NCBI RefSeq assembly: GCF_000742835.1
Contig: NZ_CP008941.1
Coordinates: 949,001-1,013,000 of the forward strand
From: Candidatus Paracaedibacter acanthamoebae
GTDB lineage: Bacteria > Pseudomonadota > Alphaproteobacteria > Paracaedibacterales > Paracaedibacteraceae
DNA length: 64,000 bases
Direction: 5' to 3'
The stretch's first letter is position 1; the number at the start of each line of letters is the position of its first letter. This document shows, in pieces, positions 54,391-62,381 of this stretch. The translations under genes and the position numbers were made by a program. The notes below the pieces were generated by a model. The model saw only the letters and a program-made list of their open reading frames with translations, did no database searches and was not told the origin of the DNA.

Positions 54391-54716
54391 CTACTGAACA
54401 AAGGACCTTGCTATCCCTGTAGTTTTGTGCAAGGCTTTGATAAGGGTACTAATTACTGCTGTTTCTGCCTTGGCTTAACTAAATTGCAGTAAAGGTTCAT
54501 CCTGTAAGAGTGGTGAGGCTTCAAGAGCTGTTGAATCTTTTGGATAGCCGCTTCAATTTTTTCTAAGCATAATCCCTGCGTCCCTAAAAACCCCCTATGC
54601 CCGCTCTGTCTTAGCTTAATAACAAGTTCAGGCGATGCAATTCCTTTGTACCTTGCACCTGCAAGGTAGGCATGCGTTAAGCCCTAATCATCTTTAAAAT
54701 CACAGCTTCCCCGCAT
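54391..54716 (-). pseudogene. Fragment of a PfaD-like trans-acting enoyl reductase
   Basis: On the minus strand the codons read MRGSCDFKDD-stop-GLTHAYLAGARYKGIASPEL, then VIKLRQSGHRGFLGTQGLCL, EKIEAAIQKIQ and YRMNLYCNLVKP. This is the N-terminal FMN-binding region of the PfaD/OzmM-type enoyl reductases of trans-AT polyketide clusters (family pattern: AY..GA.Y.GIAS.ELV....GFFG.GGL.LE.IE.AI..IQ...GMNL). A TAG interrupts it at 54684-54686. After a shift it continues as ETAVISTLIK and soon stops. The rest of the roughly 500-residue protein is gone. It lies directly upstream of, and in the same direction as, the polyketide synthase. Confidence 0.78.
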
Positions 54717-54880
54717 AAAAGGGGTAATTACAAACATTGAAACAAACTCTTTACTTTTTCTATAAATTGTCTATATTCTCTTATAAAAAAAGATGATAAA
54801 TAAATTTTCTAAAAATACAAGCTATTTTTTTACCAAGGTGATTAAAAAATCATCATCCAATTTCTCGAGGGGATTATTCA

Positions 54881-55729
54881 ATGAGCGTTTATATTTTTCC
54901 AGGACAAGGGTCACAGATTAAAGGGATGGGCCGTGGGCTCTTTTCTGAATTTCCGGAGCTTACTGCAAAAGCCAATAGTATTTTAGGCTACTCTATCCAG
55001 ACGCTTTGTTTAGAAGATCCCCAGCAGCAACTCAATCAAACTTATTATACACAGCCGGCTCTCTATACTGTTAATGCCCTTACTTGCCTTAAAAAAGCAC
55101 AAGAAACCAAGATAACCCCTAAATTCTTGGCTGGCCATAGTCTGGGAGAATATAACGCTTTACTAACTGCGGGCGTCTTTGACTTTGAAACAGGATTAAA
55201 ACTCGTTAAAGAGCGTGGTAAATTGATGCACCAAGTTACAAACGGAGCTATGGCAGCTGTAATAGGCTTAAAAGTGGATAGCATAAAAATGATCTTGGAA
55301 CAGCATAATCTTACAAGCATAGCAATTGCTAATGATAACTCTCATACTCAAATTGTAATTTCTGGTCAAAAAGAGGACATTGAACGAGCGCAAAGGTTGT
55401 GTGAACAAGCTGGCGCTCTGATGGTCATCCCTTTAAAAGTCAGTGGCGCTTTCCATTCTCCTCAAATGCGTCCTGTTCAAGAACAATTTGACGATTTCTT
55501 AAAAAAATTCAGATTTTCTCCCCCTACAATTCCAGTGATTGCGAACTATACGGCACGGCCTTACGCTGCCAACGATATATGCGCAAACCTCGTGCAACAA
55601 ATAACTCATTCAGTACGGTGGACAGAAAGCATTGATTACGTGCTGGGCCAAGGCGAAACAGAATTTGAAGAAATGGGGCCTGGAACAGTACTCACTGGCT
55701 TAGTACAACGTATTAAAAATGGACAATAA
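54881..55729 (+). CDS. Stand-alone malonyl-CoA:ACP transacylase (trans-AT)
   Basis: FabD-like fold, 282 aa. Motifs: GQGSQ at 8-12, the catalytic Ser87 in GHSLGEY, and His192 in GAFHSPQM (GAFHS marks malonyl specificity). Start ATG preceded by GAGGGGA. It is divergent from the AT-less polyketide synthase and overlaps the phosphopantetheinyl transferase gene by 11 bases, so its likely job is to load malonyl groups onto the synthase ACPs. It could also be a second FabD for fatty-acid synthesis, but location argues for the polyketide role. Confidence 0.9.
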   Translation: MSVYIFPGQGSQIKGMGRGLFSEFPELTAKANSILGYSIQTLCLEDPQQQLNQTYYTQPALYTVNALTCLKKAQETKITPKFLAGHSLGEYNALLTAGVFDFETGLKLVKERGKLMHQVTNGAMAAVIGLKVDSIKMILEQHNLTSIAIANDNSHTQIVISGQKEDIERAQRLCEQAGALMVIPLKVSGAFHSPQMRPVQEQFDDFLKKFRFSPPTIPVIANYTARPYAANDICANLVQQITHSVRWTESIDYVLGQGETEFEEMGPGTVLTGLVQRIKNGQ

Positions 55730-56480
55730 CTTATCTCTACCAACTTACTCTTCTCCTTTGATCTTACAACGCCAGGATTGTGTCCTGAGAGGGGGACTTT
55801 GTTTAAGTCAAATCAATGTTCAGCAATTAATCGCTACGCATCATGATTTTCTTCATCCAAAAGAGCAAGATTATTTAGCCACTCTCCTTTACCCCAAACG
55901 TCAACATAGCTATTTATTAGGGCGTTATTGCGCCAAACAGGCAATTTCTGCTTATAAAAATCTCAATAATTCTACACAAGTATTGATTGAAACTGGCGTT
56001 TTCCATCAACCTATTGTCAACTACTTAAGTCATGACAATATACAAGTAAGCATTAGCCATACGGATATTCTAGGAGCGGCTCTTGCTTTTCCAGAAGCTC
56101 ATCCTATGGGCATTGATGTAGAAGCAATCTGTCCGAGCAAAGTAGCTACAATAAAAACCCAATTATCACCAAATGAACAGCAGCTAGCTTTTTTATTTTC
56201 TGATAATAAAGCAGTACAATTGACGTTTCTGTGGACTGTCAAAGAAGCTTTATCAAAAGTACTGAAATGCGGCCTTATGGCACCCTTTGAACTTTTAGAA
56301 GTGGAAAAAACTAAATATCAAGAAAATTTTGCAATAAGCTATTTTAAAAATTTCAAACAGTATAAAGCACTTTCCTTTTTCTTAGATACAGCAGTTTGCT
56401 CTCTTGTCTATCCCCAAAAGACATATCTAGCCCTTGATATTAGAGCCATACAAAAAATCTTAGGAAGGCTTCCTACATGA
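55719..56480 (+). CDS. Sfp-type 4'-phosphopantetheinyl transferase
   Basis: It activates carrier proteins by attaching phosphopantetheine from CoA. The 253-aa protein has SISHTD (111-116), the Mg-binding GIDVE (131-135) and WTVKEALSK (172-180), which together define the Sfp/HetI group rather than AcpS. A helper for the three ACPs of the neighbouring synthase. Translationally coupled with the AT on its 5' side; its own TGA overlaps the ATG of the truncated second acyltransferase (ATGA). Confidence 0.9.
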   Translation: MDNNLSLPTYSSPLILQRQDCVLRGGLCLSQINVQQLIATHHDFLHPKEQDYLATLLYPKRQHSYLLGRYCAKQAISAYKNLNNSTQVLIETGVFHQPIVNYLSHDNIQVSISHTDILGAALAFPEAHPMGIDVEAICPSKVATIKTQLSPNEQQLAFLFSDNKAVQLTFLWTVKEALSKVLKCGLMAPFELLEVEKTKYQENFAISYFKNFKQYKALSFFLDTAVCSLVYPQKTYLALDIRAIQKILGRLPT

Positions 56481-56584
56481 GAAAGCCTATTATTTTAATG
56501 TTCTTCGGTCAAGGTTCCCATTATTATCAGATGGAGGAGGAGTTCCGCCGGAGAATGACGTATTTTTGGCAAACGCGAGTGTAA
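56477..56584 (+). pseudogene. N-terminal scrap of a second acyltransferase
   Basis: The ATG overlaps the preceding stop. The 35 codons read MRKPIILMFFGQGSHYYQM then EEEFRRRMTYFWQ before a TAA. PIILMF.GQGSHYYQMG...F...M is the beginning of the AT/acyl-hydrolase type proteins of trans-AT clusters, here with an internal deletion. Everything after it is lost; an IS6-family element starts 83 bases downstream. Confidence 0.72.
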
Positions 56585-56666
56585 CACCCTAATTTTAATT
56601 GGTAAAATGACAGGGAAGAATTTCGGGGAAATCTCTTGGTTCTCTTTCCACGAATGATAGAAAAGT

Positions 56667-57497
56667 GGCTCCGTCAAGTTGTTTGGATAAGAAGTTAGAG
56701 AAGCGCCTTTCTTCTATTTTTAGGCATAATTCTGGCTTGAAGAAACAATATCATCAAATGTCACAAAAGCTATTTTAAGTTTCTGTCTATAGTCTGGGGC
56801 AGAATATTTATATCGACCAACTTTTAAAAGATTCCGAAAAACACCCATGCTACTGAGAAATCTTTGCGCACCACCAGGACTTTTAAAACCTCGCATTTGC
56901 CTTTCCTTTTCCCGGGTTGGCTGGTGGCTGTTTTCTATTCGATTATTAAGGCGCTTGTGAGAACGATGTTCAACAGATTTAAATAAGACACGGTGGGCTT
57001 TTCTGTAACTTCTCAGTTTATCCGTGATCATAACCCTTGGAGAAACTCTAACTCTTTTAAGGGCCAATTTCAAAAATCGTATAGCGGCTTTGGCATTGCG
57101 TCTTTTTTGGAGAAGAATCTCTATTTCCTCACCGTCACTATCGATCAAGCGCCAGAGCCAAAAGATTTCTCCCTTGATCTTTATTCTCATTTCATCAATG
57201 TGCCATTTGTCTTTGAAAGAAGAGCCTCTCTTGCGACGTATTGTTTTGGCAAACACTGGGCCCCAGGTACGACACCAATTACGAATTGTTTCATAAGTAA
57301 CTTCGACACCGCGTTCTAAAAGCATTTCACTAACATCTCTTAAGCTCAGCTTAAAACGGTAATATCGTCTCACAGCATAACCAATAATGCTTTTAGGTAT
57401 CCGATAGCCTTTATACCGCTCATTCATGGTTCGACCCTCATTTTTTCAAAAGGATTTTAAACTAGGCGAGTATTAATCTCAACAACTTGACGGAGCC
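56667..57497 (-). mobile_element. IS6-family element (second type), complete
   Basis: Perfect 17-bp terminal inverted repeats GGCTCCGTCAAGTTGTT at 56667-56683 and 57481-57497; 831 bp in total. The flanking 8-mers (agaaaagt and aatcgttt) do not match, so adjacent DNA has been lost or rearranged since insertion. It lies exactly between the truncated acyltransferase region and a Tn3 fragment. Confidence 0.9.
56720..57427 (-). CDS. IS6-family transposase (second type)
   Basis: 235 aa. HTH FKLSLRDVSEMLLERGVEVTYETIRNWCRTWGP, DDE core WHIDEMRIKIKGEIFWLWRLID, VMITDKLRSYRKAH and the Glu segment NNRIENSHQPTREKERQMRGFKS. Complete and distinct from the 237-aa transposase of the two flanking copies. Confidence 0.93.
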   Translation of the reverse strand: MNERYKGYRIPKSIIGYAVRRYYRFKLSLRDVSEMLLERGVEVTYETIRNWCRTWGPVFAKTIRRKRGSSFKDKWHIDEMRIKIKGEIFWLWRLIDSDGEEIEILLQKRRNAKAAIRFLKLALKRVRVSPRVMITDKLRSYRKAHRVLFKSVEHRSHKRLNNRIENSHQPTREKERQMRGFKSPGGAQRFLSSMGVFRNLLKVGRYKYSAPDYRQKLKIAFVTFDDIVSSSQNYA

Positions 57498-57805
57498 AAT
57501 CGTTTCACCCGTGCCGTAGCCATTGGTAGTCCACGCGAATTTAGGCAGGCCGAGAAAGAAGAGCAGGAAATTGCTGAAGCATGTAATCGGCTGATCAAAA
57601 ATTGTATTATTTGTTGGAATTATCTCTATCTTACCCATAAGCTGAAACGGATGACAGACGACGAGGAAAAAGAGCAGTACTCAACATTATTTCCAGCCAT
57701 TCTATTATGACATGGGCGCATATCAACATGCTTGGTGAATACGATTTCTCCGAAGAAAAGCGTAAAGATTCTGTCGGAATTTTACCCCCGAAAATGGCCG
57801 CCTGA
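57498..57805 (+). pseudogene. C-terminal remnant of a Tn3-family transposase
   Basis: Reads NRFTRAVAIGSPREFRQAEK, EEQEIAEACNRLIKNCIICW and NYLYLTHKLKRM. After a frame change near 57700 it continues SIMTWAHINMLGEYDFSEEK and VGILPPKMAA-stop. This is the conserved end of Tn3 transposases. The 5' part is missing at the IS6 boundary. Confidence 0.82.
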
Positions 57806-57922
57806 ATCTATCTGAAAAACGGGGGACATAAAACACTGTAAAGCAAAGCCTGTCAATGATTATAGAAAATCCCTGTGGTATCTTACGTTCCTTGTATCTT
57901 TCAAGTATCCAGTATATGGAGC

Positions 57923-57971
57923 TAATATGGGAACGTACATAACCTCATGTATGAACCTGTCGGCTGGGTCA
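57923..57971. repeat. 49-base repeat, partner at 62121-62169
   Basis: Both read 'taatatgggaacgt.cataa' then 'cc.atgtatg.acctg.cg.ctg.gtca' with about eight substitutions. The partner begins inside the last codons of the lipocalin-like gene. Confidence 0.6.
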
Positions 57972-58164
57972 AGGTTTTTTGAAAGAGGAATGGTTGATAA
58001 AAGGAAAGATCGGCTGCAGTCATGTCTATGGCCTGTTGGTGAGGTATTTTTCCTTTGCCCTGATGGAAATACGCCTCTGAGAGATCCCAATTAGTTTGTC
58101 GGCTTATACCAAAATTAACCCACTATATTACAATTCCCTGCGTGTTTGTAACACAGATACTCAT

Positions 58165-58190
58165 AATTATATGTTAATTAACATATAATT
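58165..58190. repeat. Perfect 26-bp palindrome upstream of the IS200-type gene
   Basis: A self-complementary AT-rich sequence centred on GTTAATTAAC. It lies 38 bases before the transposase start, so it may belong to the element's left end. Confidence 0.6.
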
Positions 58191-58227
58191 TAACGGCGTA
58201 GCGTAAATCTCGGGGGCTATCCATCTT

Positions 58228-58656
58228 ATGGAACTCCAAAGAAACCCACATCATGTCTTCCGCATTATGTATCACTTTGTCTGGATACCCAAATATCGTC
58301 ATAAGGTATTTAGTGAACCTTATCGTACCGTTATGAAAAATATTATCGAGCAAATAGGTTATGACTATAACATAGAAATTCTTGAGCTTGAGATTCCGGT
58401 AGATCATATTCATATGGTTGTGCGGTCGGAACCTAAAGTATCTCCAGTAGACATTATGCAAATCATCAAGAGTATCTCAGCACGACAATTTTTCAAGCTT
58501 CATCCCGACATTAAGAAAAAATATTTTTGGGGTGGTAAATTATGGACTCAAAGTTATTTTGTTGAAACGATTGGAAATGTCAATGAAAAAATTATACGCC
58601 AATACGTAAAAATCAGCTTATTGTTAACAATTGACCTAAATGAAAGCAGGAATTAA
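58228..58656 (+). CDS. IS200/IS605-family Y1 transposase (TnpA)
   Basis: 142 aa, with the family start HHVFRIMYHFVWIPKYRHKVF, the HUH pair in IPVDHIHMVV, GGKLWTQSYFVETIGNVNE and the nucleophilic Tyr in IIRQYVK. The last 15 residues (ISLLLTIDLNESRN) differ from the usual KYVENQ-type ending, so the 3' end may be replaced. No tnpB accompanies it. A different subtype from the decayed copy at 46275. Confidence 0.85.
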   Translation: MELQRNPHHVFRIMYHFVWIPKYRHKVFSEPYRTVMKNIIEQIGYDYNIEILELEIPVDHIHMVVRSEPKVSPVDIMQIIKSISARQFFKLHPDIKKKYFWGGKLWTQSYFVETIGNVNEKIIRQYVKISLLLTIDLNESRN

Positions 58657-58848
58657 ATTGCGAATCTAAGGTGTATCGTCAATTGAAAGCTGCTGAGGAA
58701 AGAAGGGTAGATTTAGAGAACCGTATTGCAGAATACGCAAAAGTATTTGCGAGAAGGAAGTGCAGAAAACCGCCATCCTCGTTCAAAAGACGATAATTGA
58801 GGGTAAGCCTTAGAAAATGTATTAACCATAAAAACAAGGAGTCCCTTA
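58657..58848. other. Short intergenic region with a coding trace
   Basis: A plus-strand frame reads YRQLKAAEERRVDLENRIAE then YAKVFARRKCRKPP before stopping near 58795. Coiled-coil-like, no start, unknown; possibly the tail of a lost gene. The promoter of the TerB-like gene must lie here. Confidence 0.35.
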
Positions 58849-59667
58849 ATGAAGGCCCTAAGAACGATGTTTATTAATAATCTAGTGTTGATTATTGGAA
58901 TAATGGCTTTAAGCCTGAAACAGGCATGTGCTATGGATATTTTGGACAGAGAGCTACACCCTATAGAAATGAAATTAAGGGGTGCCCTGAGAGCTGTAAT
59001 TTGGGATCACCCTCCACAGCCAAATGGCGAAGACCTTAAAGTGAAAGGTCCTATGGAAACAACATATGGTTACAGTGGTGGATTAAATGAAAAAGTTCTT
59101 AAGAGTTATGCTACTTTAATTTATACTATTGCAGGTGCTGATGGAATAAGTGAGGATGAAAGAGAATATATTAAAGGACAGCTTAAGCTTCTCTGTTCTG
59201 ACAAACAAGGGAGTGGGATATCTCAAAGTGTAATAGATGAGCATCTCGCTGGATTATATAATAAAGCGAACACAGGTGAGCTTCTTAAAGAAGAGGATGT
59301 AAAGTCTTCTATTGAAGCACATGTAAGGAATTTGATGGAGGTTGGTGAAACTTCTGATATTTTCACAGCTGCTGCTAAGTGCGCCTTATATGATGCTATC
59401 ATGGCTTCAAGAGCAGACGGAGAATTTTCCACAAAAGAACGGTCAGCAGCTAAAAATGCAGCAAATGAGCTTGGTATATCTAAGGAAGAGCTTGCCTTAC
59501 TAGACAAGGGTTGCAAGAGAGCAAGCTTATTAAATAGATATCCAGTGATTATTACGGCCCCTAACTTTGAAAAAGATGTTGATGCTTTTTACAAAGAAGT
59601 TAATGAATACTATACAAAAAATAAAAATTATCTTTTTATTTTGAAACGTAAGTTATCAAAATATTAG
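58849..59667 (+). CDS. Exported TerB-like domain protein, 272 aa
   Basis: The N-terminus is a signal peptide (FINNLVLIIGIMALSLKQACA, then MDILDRE). The mature part carries two helical segments typical of the TerB fold: LIYTIAGADGISEDEREYIKG (residues about 90-110) and ASRADGEFSTKERSAAKNAA (about 184-203), each with the acidic ADG.(I/F)S..E loop. TerB domains bind metal ions and are usually cytoplasmic, so an exported version is unusual. A ribosome site AAGGAG is present. Intact among IS debris, so it may be a recently gained or maintained function; role unknown. Confidence 0.7.
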   Translation: MKALRTMFINNLVLIIGIMALSLKQACAMDILDRELHPIEMKLRGALRAVIWDHPPQPNGEDLKVKGPMETTYGYSGGLNEKVLKSYATLIYTIAGADGISEDEREYIKGQLKLLCSDKQGSGISQSVIDEHLAGLYNKANTGELLKEEDVKSSIEAHVRNLMEVGETSDIFTAAAKCALYDAIMASRADGEFSTKERSAAKNAANELGISKEELALLDKGCKRASLLNRYPVIITAPNFEKDVDAFYKEVNEYYTKNKNYLFILKRKLSKY

Positions 59668-60042
59668 GTTGTTTTTAAACTTGCAAACTCCTTTTTGGCT
59701 GTATAGTTAAAAAGGAGTCTGCTTATAATATAAGGATTAATTGATTAAAACAGGATCCTTTCTTAAAATGATTTCATCTTATTGCTTATTCCTTATTCCT
59801 CCTAGCAACGCTGAAAACGAAAACAAGAAATCAAAAAGAAAAATAATCAACTGGTTGTGGGTTTTAAATGCCAATATCCTCAGTAAAAGATTTTTATAGT
59901 TCAAAGTTTATTTTTGAGGATGAAAAAATGTTTGCACGGGTCAATTTTCTCAAAAATTAGTAGATTTTAGGCATAATGGTGCATGCTCATTAAAGAAATT
60001 TAATATTAATTGAGTTTTTGAAAATCTAAAGAATTTAGCCGC
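59668..60042. other. AT-rich gap
   Basis: I see no gene, strong hairpin or repeat in these 375 bases. Confidence 0.5.
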
Positions 60043-60757
60043 TACAAGAATGCCTTCGGTTAATCATAGAGTAAGCAATATATTTTATTCCATAAGGGTG
60101 TACGCTGATTCTTTCAAAGCGGAGCAAAAGACGCTTGAATTTGTCTTCCAGGCAAAGATCCTCTCAATCGTACGGAAGCGCTCTTTAAAGATTTCAGGGC
60201 TAAACATAGGCTTGCATCCGCGCTTCGTCTTCTTTCTGTTTCTTTTGTTCGGGTTAATGTTAGGCTTCATTCCTACATTAAAAATCTTTTTACGGTTAGC
60301 TCTGCAATCATACACCCCATCAAGGCTCATGATAGAACCACGAAGGTCAAAACCAACTAATCTTGCAATCTTTATCAAGGGGTTAATGGCCTCTCGTATA
60401 AGGGGTGATTCATTTTGGTTACCGGGAGCAAATATCATAGGGGAAACAATATTACAATTCCGGTCGCAAATAGCCACAACCTTATCCCCTTTTGTATGCT
60501 TGTGGCCATTATATCCTAAATTACCACCCCTTTTTAGACGGGGTTGTAGAACCATCTCCATGAACGATACTTGTGTCTAATAAATTGTTTTGGAATAAAC
60601 TATGAACTGTTCCAACAAAGATGCTTTTAAAGCATCCATCTTTTTGCCAACGCTGGAAAGTGCGGAAAATGCGGGTATGATGAATTTCTGGTTGCCCAAA
60701 ATGTATTTTTTCAATAGGCAGCTCTTTCCACTGGCATCCCGTATGCATGATTTTCAA
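60043..60757 (-). pseudogene. IS5/IS4-type DDE transposase, broken by frameshifts
   Basis: Read on the minus strand: MKIMHTGCQWKELPIEKIHF and IFRTFQRWQKDGCFKSIF with DTSIVHGDGSTT in one frame. A shift near 60540 leads to GGNLGYNGHKHTKGDKVVAI, ICDRNCNIVSPM, SLDGVYDCRANRKKIFN and ERFRTIERIFAW. A second shift near 60150 leads to KFKRLLLRFERIS and AYSMINRRH. Three fragments in proper order, so a complete but dead transposase. Confidence 0.85.
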
Positions 60758-61009
60758 GATATAGTTGAAGATCCGATAAAATGGAATTTTTGCATGGGGG
60801 TCCTCTGGCTGCTGTCGTTAAATGAAGCAAGACAAATTCATTAAACTCATTTTCTTTTACATGGTTGGAATGCTTTGATATTTCCTGCTGTTTATCATCC
60901 TTCCTCCAATAGAATTTGAGTTACTTCAGGCAACAACCATACTGACTAACGCTTTGAAAATATATAAATAAAATATATTTTAGGTAAAAATTAAAACTGG
61001 CAATGAGTC
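60758..61009. other. AT-rich spacer between IS remnants
   Basis: No gene recognised. Confidence 0.4.
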
Positions 61010-61327
61010 GCTGGTAATTTACCCTCAATATACCTGCAAGGCTTTGAAACACTTGGCAGATTACTATGGCATTCAACTGAGTATGTGGAAGGTAGCCAAT
61101 GCTTTCGATAATGCCGTTGCGGAAAGCTTTTTCCATACTTTAAAAACTGAGCATGTTTATTTTGAATCATACAAAAACCTTGAGGAGGCAAAAATGAATA
61201 TATTCGAGTATGTTTATGATTTTTATAACCAAACCCAAAGGCATTCCACGCTGGGATACTTATCGCCAGCCCAGTTTGAGAAAAACTTTTGTGCACAACA
61301 AAAAGTTTCTCTTCTTAGTGTCCAATA
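61010..61327 (+). pseudogene. IS3-family OrfB, C-terminal fragment
   Basis: Encodes QYTCKALKHLADYYGIQLSM, then ANAFDNAVAESFFHTLKTEH with the final catalytic Glu, and QRHSTLGYLSPAQFEKNF. This is the last third of an IS3 integrase-type transposase. The first two catalytic Asp are absent. Confidence 0.82.
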
Positions 61328-61328
61328 A

Positions 61329-61455
61329 ATGGTTGCAAGATCACTTCATCCCAACCGCTAATGGTTGGATCTATTGCGCTATCATCTTGGATTTATTCTC
61401 AAGAATGGTCGTAGGGTTAGCAATTGAAGCAAGCATGACGGTCAAGCTTGTTGGG
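61329..61455 (+). pseudogene. IS3-family OrfB, central fragment in the wrong order
   Basis: Encodes FIPTANGWIYCAIILDLFSRMVVGLA and EASMTVKLV, the region around the second catalytic Asp that should precede the fragment at 61010-61327. The order is permuted, so the two pieces come from a rearrangement or from two IS copies. Confidence 0.72.
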
Positions 61456-61714
61456 ATTAAACCCCCTAGTGTTTCTTGCCTTGACGGATAAATTGAAAAA
61501 TGCTTTAGTATTTTTTGAGTTAGGTGAATAAGGGGGGCGCAGCTTCGATATGTCTGAAATCCTTTCTTTATAATTGACTGGTTACTCCTTGCTTTTCAAG
61601 CCTTCCTCAAAAATTATAGTGGTTAGCACCATATTAATTAATACGGATTCATCGCATTTTATTAGGTGTAGTTGCAGATAAATTAAAAATTTATTTATCA
61701 GAAAGGTAAGTATA
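61456..61714. other. Intergenic, AT-rich
   Basis: Contains the promoter of the lipocalin-like gene. No gene seen. Confidence 0.4.
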
Positions 61715-62140
61715 ATGGATAAAGCTTCACTGGTAGGGACCTGGAAACTATTAAATTTTGAACTAAGATCTAATGATGGGGAAGCTATATACCCTTTCGG
61801 AAAGGAGCCGATAGGTTATATTATTTATACTCTGAATGATTATATGAGTGTGGCAATTATGTCTGCTAATCGGCCTGAATGGAGCACAAATGATTTTCTT
61901 GGTGCCCCAACTGATGAAAGATTAGAGATAGCAGATAACTTTATAGGATATTTAGGTCGATATGAAATTATTAACGATATGATTAATCATTATGTGGAGG
62001 TTAGCTCCTTTCCAAATTTTATCAAAGTTAAGCAAACAAGAAAATATGAACATAAAGATAATCAGCTAATACTAACATCTCCTCCCCACCTTCGTGATGG
62101 GAAAGAGATGCATTATCATGTAATATGGGAACGTGCATAA
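61715..62140 (+). CDS. Lipocalin-like domain protein, 141 aa
   Basis: One compact beta-barrel domain: LVGTWKLLNFELRSNDGEAIYPFGKEPIGYIIYT at the N-terminus, then MSVAIMSANRPEW, FIGYLGRYEIINDMINHYVEVSSFPNF and a last strand LILTSPPH. This matches the 'lipocalin-like' family (Lipocalin_5) seen in many soil and environmental bacteria. No signal peptide, so cytosolic; ligand unknown. An AAAGG site precedes the ATG. The final codons form part of a 49-base repeat shared with 57923-57971. Confidence 0.78.
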   Translation: MDKASLVGTWKLLNFELRSNDGEAIYPFGKEPIGYIIYTLNDYMSVAIMSANRPEWSTNDFLGAPTDERLEIADNFIGYLGRYEIINDMINHYVEVSSFPNFIKVKQTRKYEHKDNQLILTSPPHLRDGKEMHYHVIWERA

Positions 62141-62158
62141 TCCCATGTATGGACCTGC

Positions 62159-62290
62159 CGACTGAGTCACTTGGCAAAAGCCAAAGGTCTTCTCTCTAAA
62201 ACAGACAAAATCGATTCTATGGTTTTGGCAGAATATGGTCTTAGGTTACAACCAAAACTCTTTTCAGATGCCTCTCAGAAAACCTACGAA
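62159..62290 (+). pseudogene. IS110-family transposase fragment
   Basis: Encodes LAKAKGLLSKTDKIDSMVLAEYG and LQPKLFSDASQKTYELR, the KTDKID segment of the DEDD domain. No start, and cut by the IS5 right end. It belongs to a different IS110 type from the intact copy at 44833. Confidence 0.75.
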
Positions 62291-62294
62291 TTGC

Positions 62295-62381
62295 GGCGTT
62301 GTTGCGTAAATGGGAAGCAAGAACAAACTTCCCCTTTTCCCAAAATTATTAGATTTTAACTGATTCCGGCATGCCAAGTTT
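62295..62381 (-). mobile_element. IS5-family element, detached right end
   Basis: In reverse orientation it carries AAACTTGG, then codons that complete the interrupted transposase as GMPESVKI-stop, and finally the terminal repeat GGCGTTGTTGCGTAAAT (read on the plus strand at 62295-62311), identical to the left end at 42676. It directly borders IS6 copy 2. Confidence 0.88.

Larger units (their letters stand above)
57806..58227. other. Non-coding IS junction region
   Basis: It contains the 49-base repeat at 57923-57971 and a 26-bp palindrome at 58165-58190. I see no convincing gene; a 76-codon minus-strand frame here has no recognisable features. Confidence 0.45.

Noticed and set aside
56495..56677. 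Minus-strand 60-codon frame before the IS6 element
   Set aside because: No ribosome site or motif; the plus strand here carries the acyltransferase scrap and the IS boundary.
60050..60580. Plus-strand 176-codon open frame
   Set aside because: It is antisense to a recognisable DDE transposase on the minus strand and has no domain or ribosome site.
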